Assembly (NCBI RefSeq): GCF_017315705.1
Contig: NZ_JAFLRF010000040.1
Coordinates: 5,267 to 56,387 of the forward strand
Length of the DNA stretch: 51,121 bases
Direction of reading: 5' to 3'
DNA from: Trinickia mobilis
GTDB lineage: Bacteria > Pseudomonadota > Gammaproteobacteria > Burkholderiales > Burkholderiaceae
Shown here: positions 35,022 to 43,995 of the stretch, in pieces
Position numbering within the stretch: position 1 is the stretch's first letter
Layout of the letters: every line of letters begins with the position of its first letter
Translations under genes and position numbers: made by a program
The notes under the pieces: generated by a model
Database searches by the model: none
The model's input: the letters and a program-made list of their open reading frames with translations, nothing else
Told to the model about the DNA's origin: nothing

Positions 35022-35747
35022 ATGTACACAGATATCCTTGAAGCCGTGGAGACCGGCTCCCAATCGCATCTGGATGCTTGTATTGTCGATGCCGTGATTC
35101 GTTCGCGGCGGGCGATTCGTGCTTTCCGACCTGATGCAGTCTCGAAGGACGACATCGTTGAGATACTGGATGTCGCGCGCACTGCACCGAGCAATTCCAA
35201 CACTCAGCCGTGGAACGTGCACGTGCTCCATGGCCGGGCGAAACGGGAACTCAGTGAAGCTTTGGGGCAGGCACACGTCGCAGATGACTGCCCGCCGTTG
35301 CAGCACATGCCGAACCCTTTGCCCGAGGTTTGCAGGCCATGGCAAGAGGATTTCGGCGCCCGTTACTACGGAGCGCTCGGAATCGACAAAGCGGACGTTG
35401 CATCCCGAGTTCGCGCAGCAGGACGTAATTTCGACTTTTTCGGCGCGCCCGTAGGATTGATTTTCACAATCGACACGCGGCTCAAGAAATACAGTTGGCT
35501 CGACTGCGGAATCTTCCTCCAAACGCTGATGTTGGCGGCGCGCGCTCGAGGGCTCGATACCTGCGCGCAGGTTTCGTTCGCGCGATACCAGACAGTCATC
35601 GCGCAAAAGCTGAAGCTGGAACCCAGCTTCGATGTCGTATGTGGAATGTCGTTGGGCTATGCGGACGAGAACTCGGCGGTCAACAAGCTTGGTATCCCAC
35701 GCGCGACGGTGGAACAATTTGCAACTTTCCTTGGGTTCGACGGATAG
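35022..35747 (+). CDS. Nitroreductase-family FMN oxidoreductase
   Basis: A 241-residue nitroreductase. The FMN phosphate-binding IRSRRAIRAFRPDAVS, the SNTQPWNVHVLHG segment and the C-terminal GMSLGYADENSAVNKLG are typical of the NfnB/PnbA branch. Such enzymes reduce aromatic nitro groups to hydroxylamines or amines with NAD(P)H. ATG at 35022 (MYTDILEAVE) is chosen; the frame opens 39 codons earlier. The DUF4863 gene 10 kb away belongs to the lyase family that acts on 4-hydroxylaminobenzoate, the product of PnbA, so a shared substrate is possible. The intervening regulator and gap make this tentative. Confidence 0.85.
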   Translation: MYTDILEAVETGSQSHLDACIVDAVIRSRRAIRAFRPDAVSKDDIVEILDVARTAPSNSNTQPWNVHVLHGRAKRELSEALGQAHVADDCPPLQHMPNPLPEVCRPWQEDFGARYYGALGIDKADVASRVRAAGRNFDFFGAPVGLIFTIDTRLKKYSWLDCGIFLQTLMLAARARGLDTCAQVSFARYQTVIAQKLKLEPSFDVVCGMSLGYADENSAVNKLGIPRATVEQFATFLGFDG

Positions 35748-36409
35748 CCGGATTGCAGATACTGCGCAGTTGGTTGCAAGGCGGCAGAGAAGCAGTAGTA
35801 CGGCTAGGGGACGCAGCGCCCGAATTTTTGCTGACGATTGCGGCCGGAAAGCTGCGTCTTTGTCCGCATCACAAACGCTTCGCCCCTAAAGCCGCCGCTG
35901 AGGCGCCCCCAGATTCGTGGGTGCGTATGTTGGCCAAGGTGGCGTGGATTCGCCGGGGATTCGGCTTGGGCGAATGGTCCGCTGGTTCGATTGCCACGTC
36001 GACCAACCGCGCCGTTGACTAACCTGAGCGGAAGTGTCTCCGATAGGCGAGCCTTATATGCTCTCCGCGGGTCCGAGTCCGGGTCCGGGTCCGATAGTTC
36101 CCGATACATCCCGAGGCATGGCAGGGCACCGAAGGTGCGTACCGGTGCATGCTCGACGGTCTTGCGCTCCTGTTTGATGCGCCGACGGCCGCCAATCTGG
36201 CGGCTGCACGCGAAGCGGTCGACGAGGCTGTGAGCGTCGTTCGTGAAGCATCGCAAACCAAGCGTGCATCGCCGGATGCGCGCGCCCAGTTCTAGCGCAT
36301 TTCTGGCTATCTCCACTTCATCCGCGTTACGTTGGCCGAATTGCCCTCCCCATCGAACGCCGACGCGCATGACTGGCTGCAGGCCTTTCTTGCCCGGTGC
36401 TGACTGCTG
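35748..36409. other. Gene-poor stretch with a possible decayed coding fragment
   Basis: About 660 bases. Between about 36147 and 36405 the plus strand shows coding-like pieces: LDGLALLFDAPTAANLAAAR up to a TAG near 36296, then an LHFIRVTLAELP piece to a stop near 36405. I cannot name the family. The rest shows nothing recognisable apart from the GGTCCG repeat. Confidence 0.35.
36070..36093. repeat. Four tandem GGTCCG-type hexamers
   Basis: Four consecutive six-base units, three GGTCCG and one AGTCCG. Confidence 0.65.
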
Positions 36410-37141
36410 CTACAGGACCGCTTCGGCAACGAGCTGCAGTGCCGGAGCGAGCTTCATGCAAAGCTCCGGGCGCTCAAGCGCGTAGGTGAGGTTCCTCTGG
36501 GCAATCTGCACGTGTTCCGAGGCGAGTGCCTGAGCCCGGGCGCCTTCGCCTCGCTCCATTGCCTGAACGAGGCTGTGATGCTGCTGGTGTGCCATGAAAA
36601 GCCACTGGCGGCCCTCATCGATGGCGGACTGCATCGGCAGCATCGCGCTGGCTGCGGCGAACGGCAGCCGGTTGTTCATTTCGATGGCGCGGATGAGTGC
36701 CGCGTTGCCGGAGCCTTCAACGATAAGCTGATGGAGCCGGTTGTTCATCTCGGTGTACACCGCGTAGTCGTCGAGCGTCAGCTCGGACTTGGCGAGCAAC
36801 CGGTCGCCTGTACGCAGGCATTCGTTCAACGCGTTGGACAGCTGTCGCGGCACGCCATGTTCGGCAACCAGCCGGGCCGCCATGCCCTCGAGGTGTCCGC
36901 GCACGGCGATGGCGTCCGAGATTTCCGTGGCCGTGATGCGTCGCATGACATATCCGCCCGCCGGAGAGGGTTCCACCAGCCCCTCCTGCTCAAGGGTGGT
37001 GAGCGCGAGTCGAACCGGTGTGCGCGACGCCTGCAGCCGCTCGGCAAGGGCCACCTCGGCGAGGCGCTCTCCGGGCGCGAATTCGCCCTTGAGAATCAGG
37101 TCGCGCAAATAGACCAGTACGCGCTCTTGCTGGGACTCCAT
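36410..37141 (-). CDS. GntR-family (FCD subfamily) regulator, VanR-like
   Basis: A 243-residue regulator with an N-terminal GntR winged helix (LRDLILKGEFAPGERLAEV...RTPVRLALTTLEQEGLV, residues 10-70) and a C-terminal all-helical FCD effector domain. FCD metal-site residues appear in LDDYAVYTEMNNRLHQL and HQQHHSLVQAM. ATG at 37141. It is divergent from the Rieske oxygenase operon across 392 bases that contain several ATGCATAC-type sites. It most likely represses that operon until an aromatic ligand is present. Confidence 0.88.
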   Translation of the reverse strand: MESQQERVLVYLRDLILKGEFAPGERLAEVALAERLQASRTPVRLALTTLEQEGLVEPSPAGGYVMRRITATEISDAIAVRGHLEGMAARLVAEHGVPRQLSNALNECLRTGDRLLAKSELTLDDYAVYTEMNNRLHQLIVEGSGNAALIRAIEMNNRLPFAAASAMLPMQSAIDEGRQWLFMAHQQHHSLVQAMERGEGARAQALASEHVQIAQRNLTYALERPELCMKLAPALQLVAEAVL

Positions 37142-37533
37142 TCTCTTCTCCAGTGGCCCGAATCAGGGCCAGACAATCATCGCAGACGCGCTGCATTCAG
37201 CATGTACCGCATTGTAGACGATGGTCGCAGCGATTGCCGTCAAATGGTTATTGGTGTCAGAGCTTAAGTTCAACGATGTATGCAACAGCACTCGTCTGCG
37301 GTACAAATGCCGGTATCAGGGAAAATCCTGGTAATGCTGAATAAATTATTAAAAATCAAATACTTATGTATACTCAATCGGCCTATGCAGAAGCCGATGC
37401 GCGCGATTGTCTAGCGTCTAATGCATGCATAAATTGAATCAGTGAATTCTTACGCGTATGCTTCGTGCTCACCATGTGATTTGTTGCATACATTGACTCG
37501 AGTGATGCATACCATTCCCGCCGGAGAAAAGCC
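37142..37533. other. Divergent control region of the GntR gene and the oxygenase operon
   Basis: 392 bases, AT-rich in the middle. A TATACT box lies at 37369-37374 without a good -35 box. The GntR-type sites are listed separately. Confidence 0.5.
37277..37512. promoter_or_regulatory. Cluster of candidate GntR operators (TGTATGCAA / ATGCATAC type)
   Basis: Four related motifs: TGTATGCAAC at 37277-37286, the palindrome ATGCATGCAT at 37421-37430, GTTGCATACA at 37483-37492 (exact reverse complement of the first) and GATGCATAC at 37504-37512. The last two lie 22-51 bases before the oxygenase start. FCD-type GntR proteins typically bind short palindromes of this kind. Binding is inferred. Confidence 0.55.
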
Positions 37534-38850
37534 ATGATGAGTTCCCAGCAAAACGACCTGATAACGCGCGTCGGCAAGGGCACGCCCGCCGGCGAGCTGT
37601 TGCGCAACTATTGGCAGCCTGTGGCGCTGGTCGACGAACTGCCCGCCGAGCGTCCGGTCCGGGCCGTGCGTCTGATGGGCCAGGATTTCGTTGTATTCAA
37701 GGACGAGCAGGGCCGCTACGGCATGCTGGACCGTGACTGCCCGCACCGCGGCGCCGACCTCGCGGCAGGACGCCTCGAGGCGGGCGGTCTGCGCTGTGCG
37801 TTCCACGGGTGGCTCTTCGATGTCAACGGCAACTGCCTGTCGACGCCGGGAGAACCTGCCGGCAGCACGCTGTGCAAGAAGGTCGGTCAGAGCGCGTATC
37901 CCGTCGTGGAGCGCAGCGGCATCCTGTTCGCCTGCATCGGCAACGGTGAACCGCCGGCTTTCCCGAATTTCGACTGCTTTGCCGCGCCGGGCGACTACAC
38001 GTTTGCCTTCAAGGGCCTCTTTGAATGCAACTGGCTCCAAGCGCTCGAAGTCGGCATCGACCCGGCTCACGCATCGTTCCTGCACCGCTTCTTCGAAGAC
38101 GAAGACGTGAGCCAGAGCTACGGCAAGCAGTTCCGTGGCGCGTCAGCGGACTCAGACATGCCGATTACGAAGGTGCTGCGCGAATATGAATCGCCCGAGA
38201 TTCTCGTCAGCCCTGCCGATTACGGCCTGCGCCTCATTGCCAAACGGCCGCTTAACGACGAGCAGACGCACGTTCGTGTGACCAACGTCGTGTTCCCGCA
38301 GGCCTTCGTGATTCCGATGAGCTCGGAGATGACCATCACGCAATGGCACGTACCTGTCGATGACGAGAATTGCTACTGGTATGCCATCTTCACGAGCTTT
38401 GGCGCGCCGACCAACAAGCAGCAGATGCGCGAGCAGCGGCTCGAACTGTATGAGCTGCCCGACTACACGTCGCGCAAGAACAAACGCAACGACTACGGCT
38501 TCAACCTGCAGGAGCAGTTGACCGAGACGTACACGGGCATGGGCTTTGACATCAACGTTCACGACCAATGGGCCGTCGAATCGCAGGGTATTATTCAGGA
38601 CCGCACGCGCGAGCACCTGGGCACCACCGACAAGGGCATCACCGCGTACCGCCGTCTGCTGGTCGATGCGATTGAGAAGACGCAAGCGGGCGAAAAGACG
38701 TTGATGATGATTGACGAGCAGCAGGCGGCCCACCTTACCGGCCCTGCGTCCATCGACGGCATCGGCCCGGCGGACCGCTGGGATGAGTATTGGAAGGAGG
38801 CGGACATCAACCGCCGCACGGCCGCCCCGTGGCCGGCACCGAAGGCTTGA
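37534..38850 (+). CDS. Rieske non-heme iron oxygenase, alpha subunit
   Basis: A 438-residue aromatic-ring-hydroxylating oxygenase of the LigX/phthalate-4,5-dioxygenase/VanA type. The Rieske [2Fe-2S] ligands are C69, H71, C88 and H91 (CPHRG ... CAFHGW). The mononuclear iron site is D176-x2-H179-x4-H184 in GIDPAHASFLH. ATG at 37534 follows GGAGAAAAGCC. No beta subunit is encoded, which is normal for this branch. Its redox partners, a ferredoxin and a ferredoxin reductase, follow in the same operon. It should hydroxylate an aromatic, possibly a gamma-glutamylated amine. Confidence 0.92.
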   Translation: MMSSQQNDLITRVGKGTPAGELLRNYWQPVALVDELPAERPVRAVRLMGQDFVVFKDEQGRYGMLDRDCPHRGADLAAGRLEAGGLRCAFHGWLFDVNGNCLSTPGEPAGSTLCKKVGQSAYPVVERSGILFACIGNGEPPAFPNFDCFAAPGDYTFAFKGLFECNWLQALEVGIDPAHASFLHRFFEDEDVSQSYGKQFRGASADSDMPITKVLREYESPEILVSPADYGLRLIAKRPLNDEQTHVRVTNVVFPQAFVIPMSSEMTITQWHVPVDDENCYWYAIFTSFGAPTNKQQMREQRLELYELPDYTSRKNKRNDYGFNLQEQLTETYTGMGFDINVHDQWAVESQGIIQDRTREHLGTTDKGITAYRRLLVDAIEKTQAGEKTLMMIDEQQAAHLTGPASIDGIGPADRWDEYWKEADINRRTAAPWPAPKA

Positions 38851-38908
38851 GGACCTCCCCGCAACCTGAATGGAGCGCGCGGCTGTCCTGTCGCCGCGCG
38901 AATCAAAG

Positions 38909-40345
38909 ATGTCTTTCGTAGAATCACATGGCTTGTGGACAGACGCTCAGCACGTTGCGTACAAAGCGCTGCTGGAGCGCCTGCAAAAGAGTGATGTCCG
39001 GGTGGTGCGTTTTTCGTTTCCCGACCAGCATGGACTTCTGCGCGGCAAGACCCTCGTCGTCGACGAGGCTATCAAGGCATTCAAAAGTGGCGTGACGCTC
39101 ACGACCACGCTCCTCGCCAAAGATACCTCACACCGTACGGTGTTCCCGGTGTTCACTGCCGGCGGCGGCTTCGACATGCCTGAAATGCAGGGCGCGTGCG
39201 ACACGCTGATGGTCGCCGACCCCGAGACGTTCCGCATCCTGCCCTGGGCGCCGCATACCGGCTGGGTGCTGTGCGACGCCTACTTCGCCAATGGCAGGCC
39301 GGTGCCGTTTGGCACCCGGCATCTCTTCAAACGCGCGCTCGGCCAGCTGTCCGGTCATGGGTACGAGTTCGTGTCCGGCCTTGAAGTCGAGTTTCACGTC
39401 TTCAAGGTGACCAACCCGAACATGAAGCCCGAGCACTCAGGGCAGCCCGGTACACCACCCGATGTCGAACTGCTCTCGCATGGTTACCAGTATCTGACGG
39501 AGTTGCGTTACGACGCTGTCGACGACGTGATGGAACTGCTCCGCTGCAACATCGATGGGCTCGGGCTGCCGGTACGCTCGCTCGAGATCGAGTATGGTCC
39601 GAGCCAGTTCGAGTTCACGTTTGCCCCCACGAACGGCATTCGCGGCGCCGACGACATGATTCTGTTTCGCAGCGCGGTCAAGCAGATTTGCCAGCGCAAC
39701 GGCTATCACGCGACTTTCATGTGCCGGCCGCGGATTCCGAATGTGGTGTCGAGCGGATGGCATCTGCATCAGTCGCTCGTGCATGCCGCGGACGGGAAGA
39801 ACGTGTTCATGCCGACCTGTGCCGATGAACCGCTTTCGTCGATCGGCCAGAAATATCTGGCGGGGCTTCTCGCGCATGCCCAGGGCGCGACGGCCTTGTC
39901 GACGCCGACCATCAACGGTTACCGGCGCTACCGGCCGTATTCGAATGCACCGGACCGCGCCATCTGGGGACGCGACAACCGTGGCGTGATGCTGCGCGTG
40001 CTGAGTGGCCCGAATGACCCGGCAAGCCGTGTCGAAAACCGCGTCGGCGAGCCGACGGCTAACCCGTATCTTTACTTCGGCTCGCAGGTGCTCTCTGGCA
40101 TGGATGGCCTGCGACGCAATCTCGAGTTGCCGCCCTCGGCGGACACGCCTTATGAAACGCAGGCCGACTCGCTGCCTCGCACGCTTGGCGATGCAATCGA
40201 CGCGCTGCGTGCCGATGAATGTCTACGCGAAGGTTTCGGCAATGCATTCGTCGACTACTTCTGCAAGCTCAAGGAAGCCGAGCTCAACCGCTTCAACCTG
40301 GAAGTCACCGAGTGGGAACACCGGGAGTATTTCGAAACGTTCTGA
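38909..40345 (+). CDS. Glutamine-synthetase-like gamma-glutamyl ligase
   Basis: A 478-residue member of the glutamine synthetase superfamily. It has the N-terminal beta-grasp (VRVVRFSFPDQHGLLRGKTL), the Glu-rich metal site (GLEVEFHVF, LEIEYGPSQFEF), WHLHQSL and SGPNDPASRVENR. It belongs to the GSIII/GlnA-related group that includes AtdA1/TdnQ of aniline and IpuC of isopropylamine degradation, which join L-glutamate to an amine with ATP. ATG at 38909 (MSFVESHGL) is preferred; a possible start 39 bases upstream has no better site. It lies directly after the Rieske gene. The amine substrate is not known. Confidence 0.87.
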   Translation: MSFVESHGLWTDAQHVAYKALLERLQKSDVRVVRFSFPDQHGLLRGKTLVVDEAIKAFKSGVTLTTTLLAKDTSHRTVFPVFTAGGGFDMPEMQGACDTLMVADPETFRILPWAPHTGWVLCDAYFANGRPVPFGTRHLFKRALGQLSGHGYEFVSGLEVEFHVFKVTNPNMKPEHSGQPGTPPDVELLSHGYQYLTELRYDAVDDVMELLRCNIDGLGLPVRSLEIEYGPSQFEFTFAPTNGIRGADDMILFRSAVKQICQRNGYHATFMCRPRIPNVVSSGWHLHQSLVHAADGKNVFMPTCADEPLSSIGQKYLAGLLAHAQGATALSTPTINGYRRYRPYSNAPDRAIWGRDNRGVMLRVLSGPNDPASRVENRVGEPTANPYLYFGSQVLSGMDGLRRNLELPPSADTPYETQADSLPRTLGDAIDALRADECLREGFGNAFVDYFCKLKEAELNRFNLEVTEWEHREYFETF

Positions 40346-40374
40346 CGGTGTTCCCATCGTAAAGGAGAGATGCC

Positions 40375-40698
40375 ATGCCTATCGTCACTTACATTCTGCG
40401 CGACGGTGAGCGCCGGGAAATCGGGGTGCCCGCTGGCACCAGCGTGATGGAAGCCGCCATTCGCAACAATGTGCGCGGCATCGATGCCGAGTGCGGTGGT
40501 TGCCTGTCGTGCGCAACGTGCCATGTCTATGTCGACGCGTCGTCGACAGCGGAGCTGCCGTCGCCAGACGAGTCCGAACTGGAACTGCTCGAGGGCGTAG
40601 CCGCCGAGCGCCGTCCCGAGAGCCGGCTGAGCTGCCAGCTCGTCATGACACCCGCCATGAGCGGACTGGTCGTGCAGATTGTCCAGAAGCAGGGGTGA
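40375..40698 (+). CDS. [2Fe-2S] ferredoxin, putidaredoxin/adrenodoxin type
   Basis: A 107-residue ferredoxin. Cluster ligands C40, C46, C49 and C87 fit C-x5-C-x2-C...C; an additional Cys at 43 sits inside the loop (CGGCLSCATC). This type feeds electrons to P450s and to some Rieske oxygenases. ATG at 40375 follows AAAGGAGAG. Four bases separate it from the reductase gene. It is the electron carrier for the oxygenase two genes upstream. Confidence 0.92.
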   Translation: MPIVTYILRDGERREIGVPAGTSVMEAAIRNNVRGIDAECGGCLSCATCHVYVDASSTAELPSPDESELELLEGVAAERRPESRLSCQLVMTPAMSGLVVQIVQKQG

Positions 40699-40702
40699 CC
40701 TC

Positions 40703-41959
40703 ATGAAACAGACGCTTGTGATTGTTGGGGCATCCTATGCGGGCATGCAGCTTGCCGCGTCCGCAAGGGAATTCGGTTTCGACGGGCATATCGTGCTGCT
40801 AGGCGATGAGCCCCACGCGCCGTATCACCGTCCACCGCTGTCAAAAGGCTTTCTGACTGGCAGTTATACGGAGGACCGTCTGCTCCTGCGGTCGCAGGCG
40901 TTCCTGGAAGAGGAAAAGATTCAGTGGATGCCATCTACATGCGCCACCTGCATCGACCGCGAACGCAAAGAAGTCGAACTGCATGACGGTGCCCGAATCG
41001 CGTACGACCATCTTGCGCTGACGACCGGTGCGCGTGTGCGCAAGCTCGACTGCCCAGGCGCGACGCGCGAGGCGGTGCACTACCTGCGTGACCTGCGCGA
41101 CGCGCGACGGCTGGCTGAAGCGGTACGTACCGCACGGCGTGCCGTCGTCATCGGTGGCGGCTACATCGGCCTTGAAGCAGCAGCCTCGCTGCGTCAACAG
41201 GGACTCGAAGTGACCGTCGTCGAAACAGAGCCACGTTTGCTGGCACGGGTCGCTTCGCCTTGGCTGTCTGAATTCATGCTGCGCGCCCACACGGAGCATG
41301 GCGTTGCGTTCAAGTTTGGTCGCAAGGTGGTGGCCTTGCACAACACGGTCAATGTCGTCTCGGTCGAACTCGAGGATGGCTCGCGACTGATGTGCGACCT
41401 CATCGTGGTCGGTATCGGCGTCGTTCCCAACACGGAACTGGCCGCAGATAGCGGGTTGAAGGTGGTGGGGGGCATTGCTGTCGACTCCTTCGCGCGCACC
41501 AGCGACCCGTCGATTGTGGCCGCGGGCGACTGCGTCTCGTTTGTGCCGCATTGGGCGCCCGCCGGCACGCCTGCCTGCCGTATCGAGTCAGTGCAAAACG
41601 CGAACGATATGGCAAAAACCGCTGCGGCTTCCATCGTCGGCCGGACGGAACCCTACCGTGCGCTGCCGTGGTTCTGGTCGGACCAATACGACCTGAAACT
41701 GCAAATGGCAGGAGTGCACACCGGGTTCACGGAGTTCGTACTGCGCGGCGCGGTCGAAGACCGCAAGTTCTCGCTCTTTTACTTCCGTGGCGTGAAGCTC
41801 ATCGCGGTCGACAGCATCAACAGGCCACAGGACCACATGCTCGCGCGCAAGCTGCTGACAAATGGCGCGCAGCCGACACCGCAGCAGGTCAGCGACCCCG
41901 ACTTCGACCTGAAGGCGCTGGCGAACCAGCCGGCTCTCGTTGCACAGGGAGTCGCGTAA
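40703..41959 (+). CDS. FAD-dependent ferredoxin reductase
   Basis: A 418-residue putidaredoxin-reductase-type flavoprotein. FAD-binding LVIVGASYAGMQLA is at the N-terminus, the NAD-binding VVIGGGYIGLEAAASL is near residue 150, and VAAGDCVSF is the second FAD motif. The C-terminal domain is complete. ATG at 40703 follows AGGGGTGACC. Its TAA overlaps the ATG of the amidotransferase gene (TAATG). It completes the three-component electron chain NAD(P)H, reductase, ferredoxin, Rieske oxygenase. Confidence 0.92.
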   Translation: MKQTLVIVGASYAGMQLAASAREFGFDGHIVLLGDEPHAPYHRPPLSKGFLTGSYTEDRLLLRSQAFLEEEKIQWMPSTCATCIDRERKEVELHDGARIAYDHLALTTGARVRKLDCPGATREAVHYLRDLRDARRLAEAVRTARRAVVIGGGYIGLEAAASLRQQGLEVTVVETEPRLLARVASPWLSEFMLRAHTEHGVAFKFGRKVVALHNTVNVVSVELEDGSRLMCDLIVVGIGVVPNTELAADSGLKVVGGIAVDSFARTSDPSIVAAGDCVSFVPHWAPAGTPACRIESVQNANDMAKTAAASIVGRTEPYRALPWFWSDQYDLKLQMAGVHTGFTEFVLRGAVEDRKFSLFYFRGVKLIAVDSINRPQDHMLARKLLTNGAQPTPQQVSDPDFDLKALANQPALVAQGVA

Positions 41960-42738
41960 TGAGTTCGGGTGAAATCCGCCGCCCACTCGTCGGCCTTGTC
42001 TGTGACCGCTTCTTTGTGGGCGAACACGACCTGCACAGCGCAAAGCACAGCTACATCCGGGCATTGATGTCCTGCTCGCGCGTGAGTCCCGTTCTGATTC
42101 CAGCTACGCAGGACATCGAGACCATCGAAGACTATCTCGACGGCGTGAGCGGTTTGCTGTTTCCAGGTGGCGCTTCGAATGTCGAAGCCCGACGTTACGG
42201 TGGAATCTCGGATATCGACATGCTGGTTGACCCCGACCGCGACCACGTCGCGCTGGAACTGATGCGGGGCGCTGCCGCGCGCGGCATGCCGTTTCTGGCA
42301 ATCTGCCGTGGTTTCCAGGAAATGAATGTGGCCTTTGGCGGCACGCTCCATACCGACATTCATGCGGCGGGGCGCGCCGCTGAACACCTTGAAGACCCCA
42401 ACGAGGATTTGTCCACCCGCTACCGGTACAAGCACGACATTGACCTCACTGCCGGTGGCTGGCTCGCCGCACTCACGGGCGAGCAGCGCGTGCGCGTGAA
42501 TTCGCTTCACCGGCAGGGCGTTGCCGTACTGGCGCCGCCACTCGCTGTTGAGGCATGCGCGCCGGACGGATTGATTGAGGCTTATCGACTCGACGGCAAC
42601 GACTTTGCACTGGGTGTGCAGTGGCACCCGGAAGTCACCGTGGAGAGTGATGGGACGTCGCGCTCGCTCTTTGAGGCATTCGGGATGAGTTGCCGCCGTT
42701 ATGCCGCGCAACAGGCCGTTGTTCGCAACAAGGGTTAG
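41959..42738 (+). CDS. Class-I glutamine amidotransferase-like gamma-glutamyl hydrolase (PuuD/AtdA2-like)
   Basis: A 259-residue Peptidase_C26 protein. Nucleophile C116 is in FLAICRGFQEMN and the His223/Glu225 pair is in VQWHPEV. The FPGGASNVEARRYGG and NSLHRQGV segments match PuuD, which hydrolyses gamma-glutamyl-GABA. In aniline clusters the matching gene (AtdA2/TdnT) accompanies the glutamine-synthetase-like ligase. It starts at ATG 41959, overlapping the reductase stop. It would remove or balance the gamma-glutamyl group. Confidence 0.9.
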   Translation: MSSGEIRRPLVGLVCDRFFVGEHDLHSAKHSYIRALMSCSRVSPVLIPATQDIETIEDYLDGVSGLLFPGGASNVEARRYGGISDIDMLVDPDRDHVALELMRGAAARGMPFLAICRGFQEMNVAFGGTLHTDIHAAGRAAEHLEDPNEDLSTRYRYKHDIDLTAGGWLAALTGEQRVRVNSLHRQGVAVLAPPLAVEACAPDGLIEAYRLDGNDFALGVQWHPEVTVESDGTSRSLFEAFGMSCRRYAAQQAVVRNKG

Positions 42739-42742
42739 AACC

Positions 42743-43717
42743 ATGTCAGCAGAACGCATCGACCTCAACCTGCTTCGCGTGTTCGACGCAGTATTCGAAG
42801 ACCGCAACCTTGCATTGGCGGGCAAGCGCCTGCATCTCAGTCAATCGGCTATCAGCCATGCGCTTACGCGCCTGCGGCAAGTGCTCGGCGACGACCTCTT
42901 TGTGCGCACGGCCAGGGGGATGGAGCCGACCATGCGCGCGCATGGCATGGCAGCGCCGGTGCGCGGCGCGCTTCAGCAAATCAAGGCCGCGCTCGGTGTG
43001 GATGCGTTCGACCCTAGCGGTGCACAACGCAAATTCGTTGTTGCCGCGAACGACTGCATAACGTCCCTGCTGCTCGGACGACTCAGCCAGCGACTGAGCG
43101 CGGAAGCGCCGCTGGTGGACCTGGTCATCCGGCCCTCGACGCGGCTCGACCTTGCGGGGCAAATAGACGTCGGGCGCATCGATATCGCGGTCGGCATATT
43201 CGCAGACGTCCCGTCACGCTTCAGGTCGATGAAGGTCTGGGAGCAGACCGATGTGCTGCTCCTGCATCGTGAACATCCCATTGCCGACCGGCCTCTGACC
43301 CGCGAGGACCTGCTGTCCTATCCGCTTGTTGCTATCTCGCAGGGTGGTGAGGAGGACGGGGCGGTGGGCGGCTTTATCGTTGAACGCGGTCTCGCGAGGC
43401 AATCGGAGATGTTCAATCGCGACGCGCTCAACGTCGCATTTGCCGACAAGAGTGGGGCACCACGCATGCGCATGTCGGTTGCACATTCCCTGGCGATACC
43501 CGCGCTGCTTCGGCACAGCAACATGCTCGCGCTGGTTCCCTCATCGCTTGGCCGCGAACTGGAGCGGCACGGTGAACTGAAAATGCGCGCGACGCCCTAT
43601 GACTGTCCGAACGTACCAGTGCGTGTTGTCTGGCATGAGCGCAACGACGCAGACCCAGCGTTGCAATGGCTCAGGCATCAGCTTACCGATGTGGCGCGGC
43701 AGGTCCGCACCTGCTGA
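42743..43717 (+). CDS. LysR-family transcriptional regulator
   Basis: A 324-residue LysR protein of the NodD/LinR/DntR-like branch. The helix-turn-helix (LNLLRVFDAVFEDRNLALAGKR... LSQSAISHALTRLRQ) spans residues 8-65, followed by the ligand-binding domain with a GRIDIAVGIF stretch. ATG at 42743, four bases after the amidotransferase stop. As the last gene of the operon it may activate the operon or the downstream transporter. The window thus has two regulators for one pathway (GntR and LysR). Confidence 0.9.
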   Translation: MSAERIDLNLLRVFDAVFEDRNLALAGKRLHLSQSAISHALTRLRQVLGDDLFVRTARGMEPTMRAHGMAAPVRGALQQIKAALGVDAFDPSGAQRKFVVAANDCITSLLLGRLSQRLSAEAPLVDLVIRPSTRLDLAGQIDVGRIDIAVGIFADVPSRFRSMKVWEQTDVLLLHREHPIADRPLTREDLLSYPLVAISQGGEEDGAVGGFIVERGLARQSEMFNRDALNVAFADKSGAPRMRMSVAHSLAIPALLRHSNMLALVPSSLGRELERHGELKMRATPYDCPNVPVRVVWHERNDADPALQWLRHQLTDVARQVRTC

Positions 43718-43995
43718 TTCACGCTGTTCAAGATTGTTATGCGAAGAATTCACTCTGCCCTTGTCTCTGAGAGAAGTCGCATCAACGTCGTCAAATAGTC
43801 GGCAAACATAGGGGCTTCTTGATGCAAAACCGGCACATCGCGCGAGCGTGCGAGTGGCGTGATTCTTTGTCGCCAGTCAGGTGTCCACGCTTTGCCGGGT
43901 TGTTGCCCGAAATTGACGCTCTTAAGCTTGGCCGCCGGTGAAATCTGGCATTCAGGCCGTATCGGATTCACTTCAATCCAATAAGTGAGGATGCA

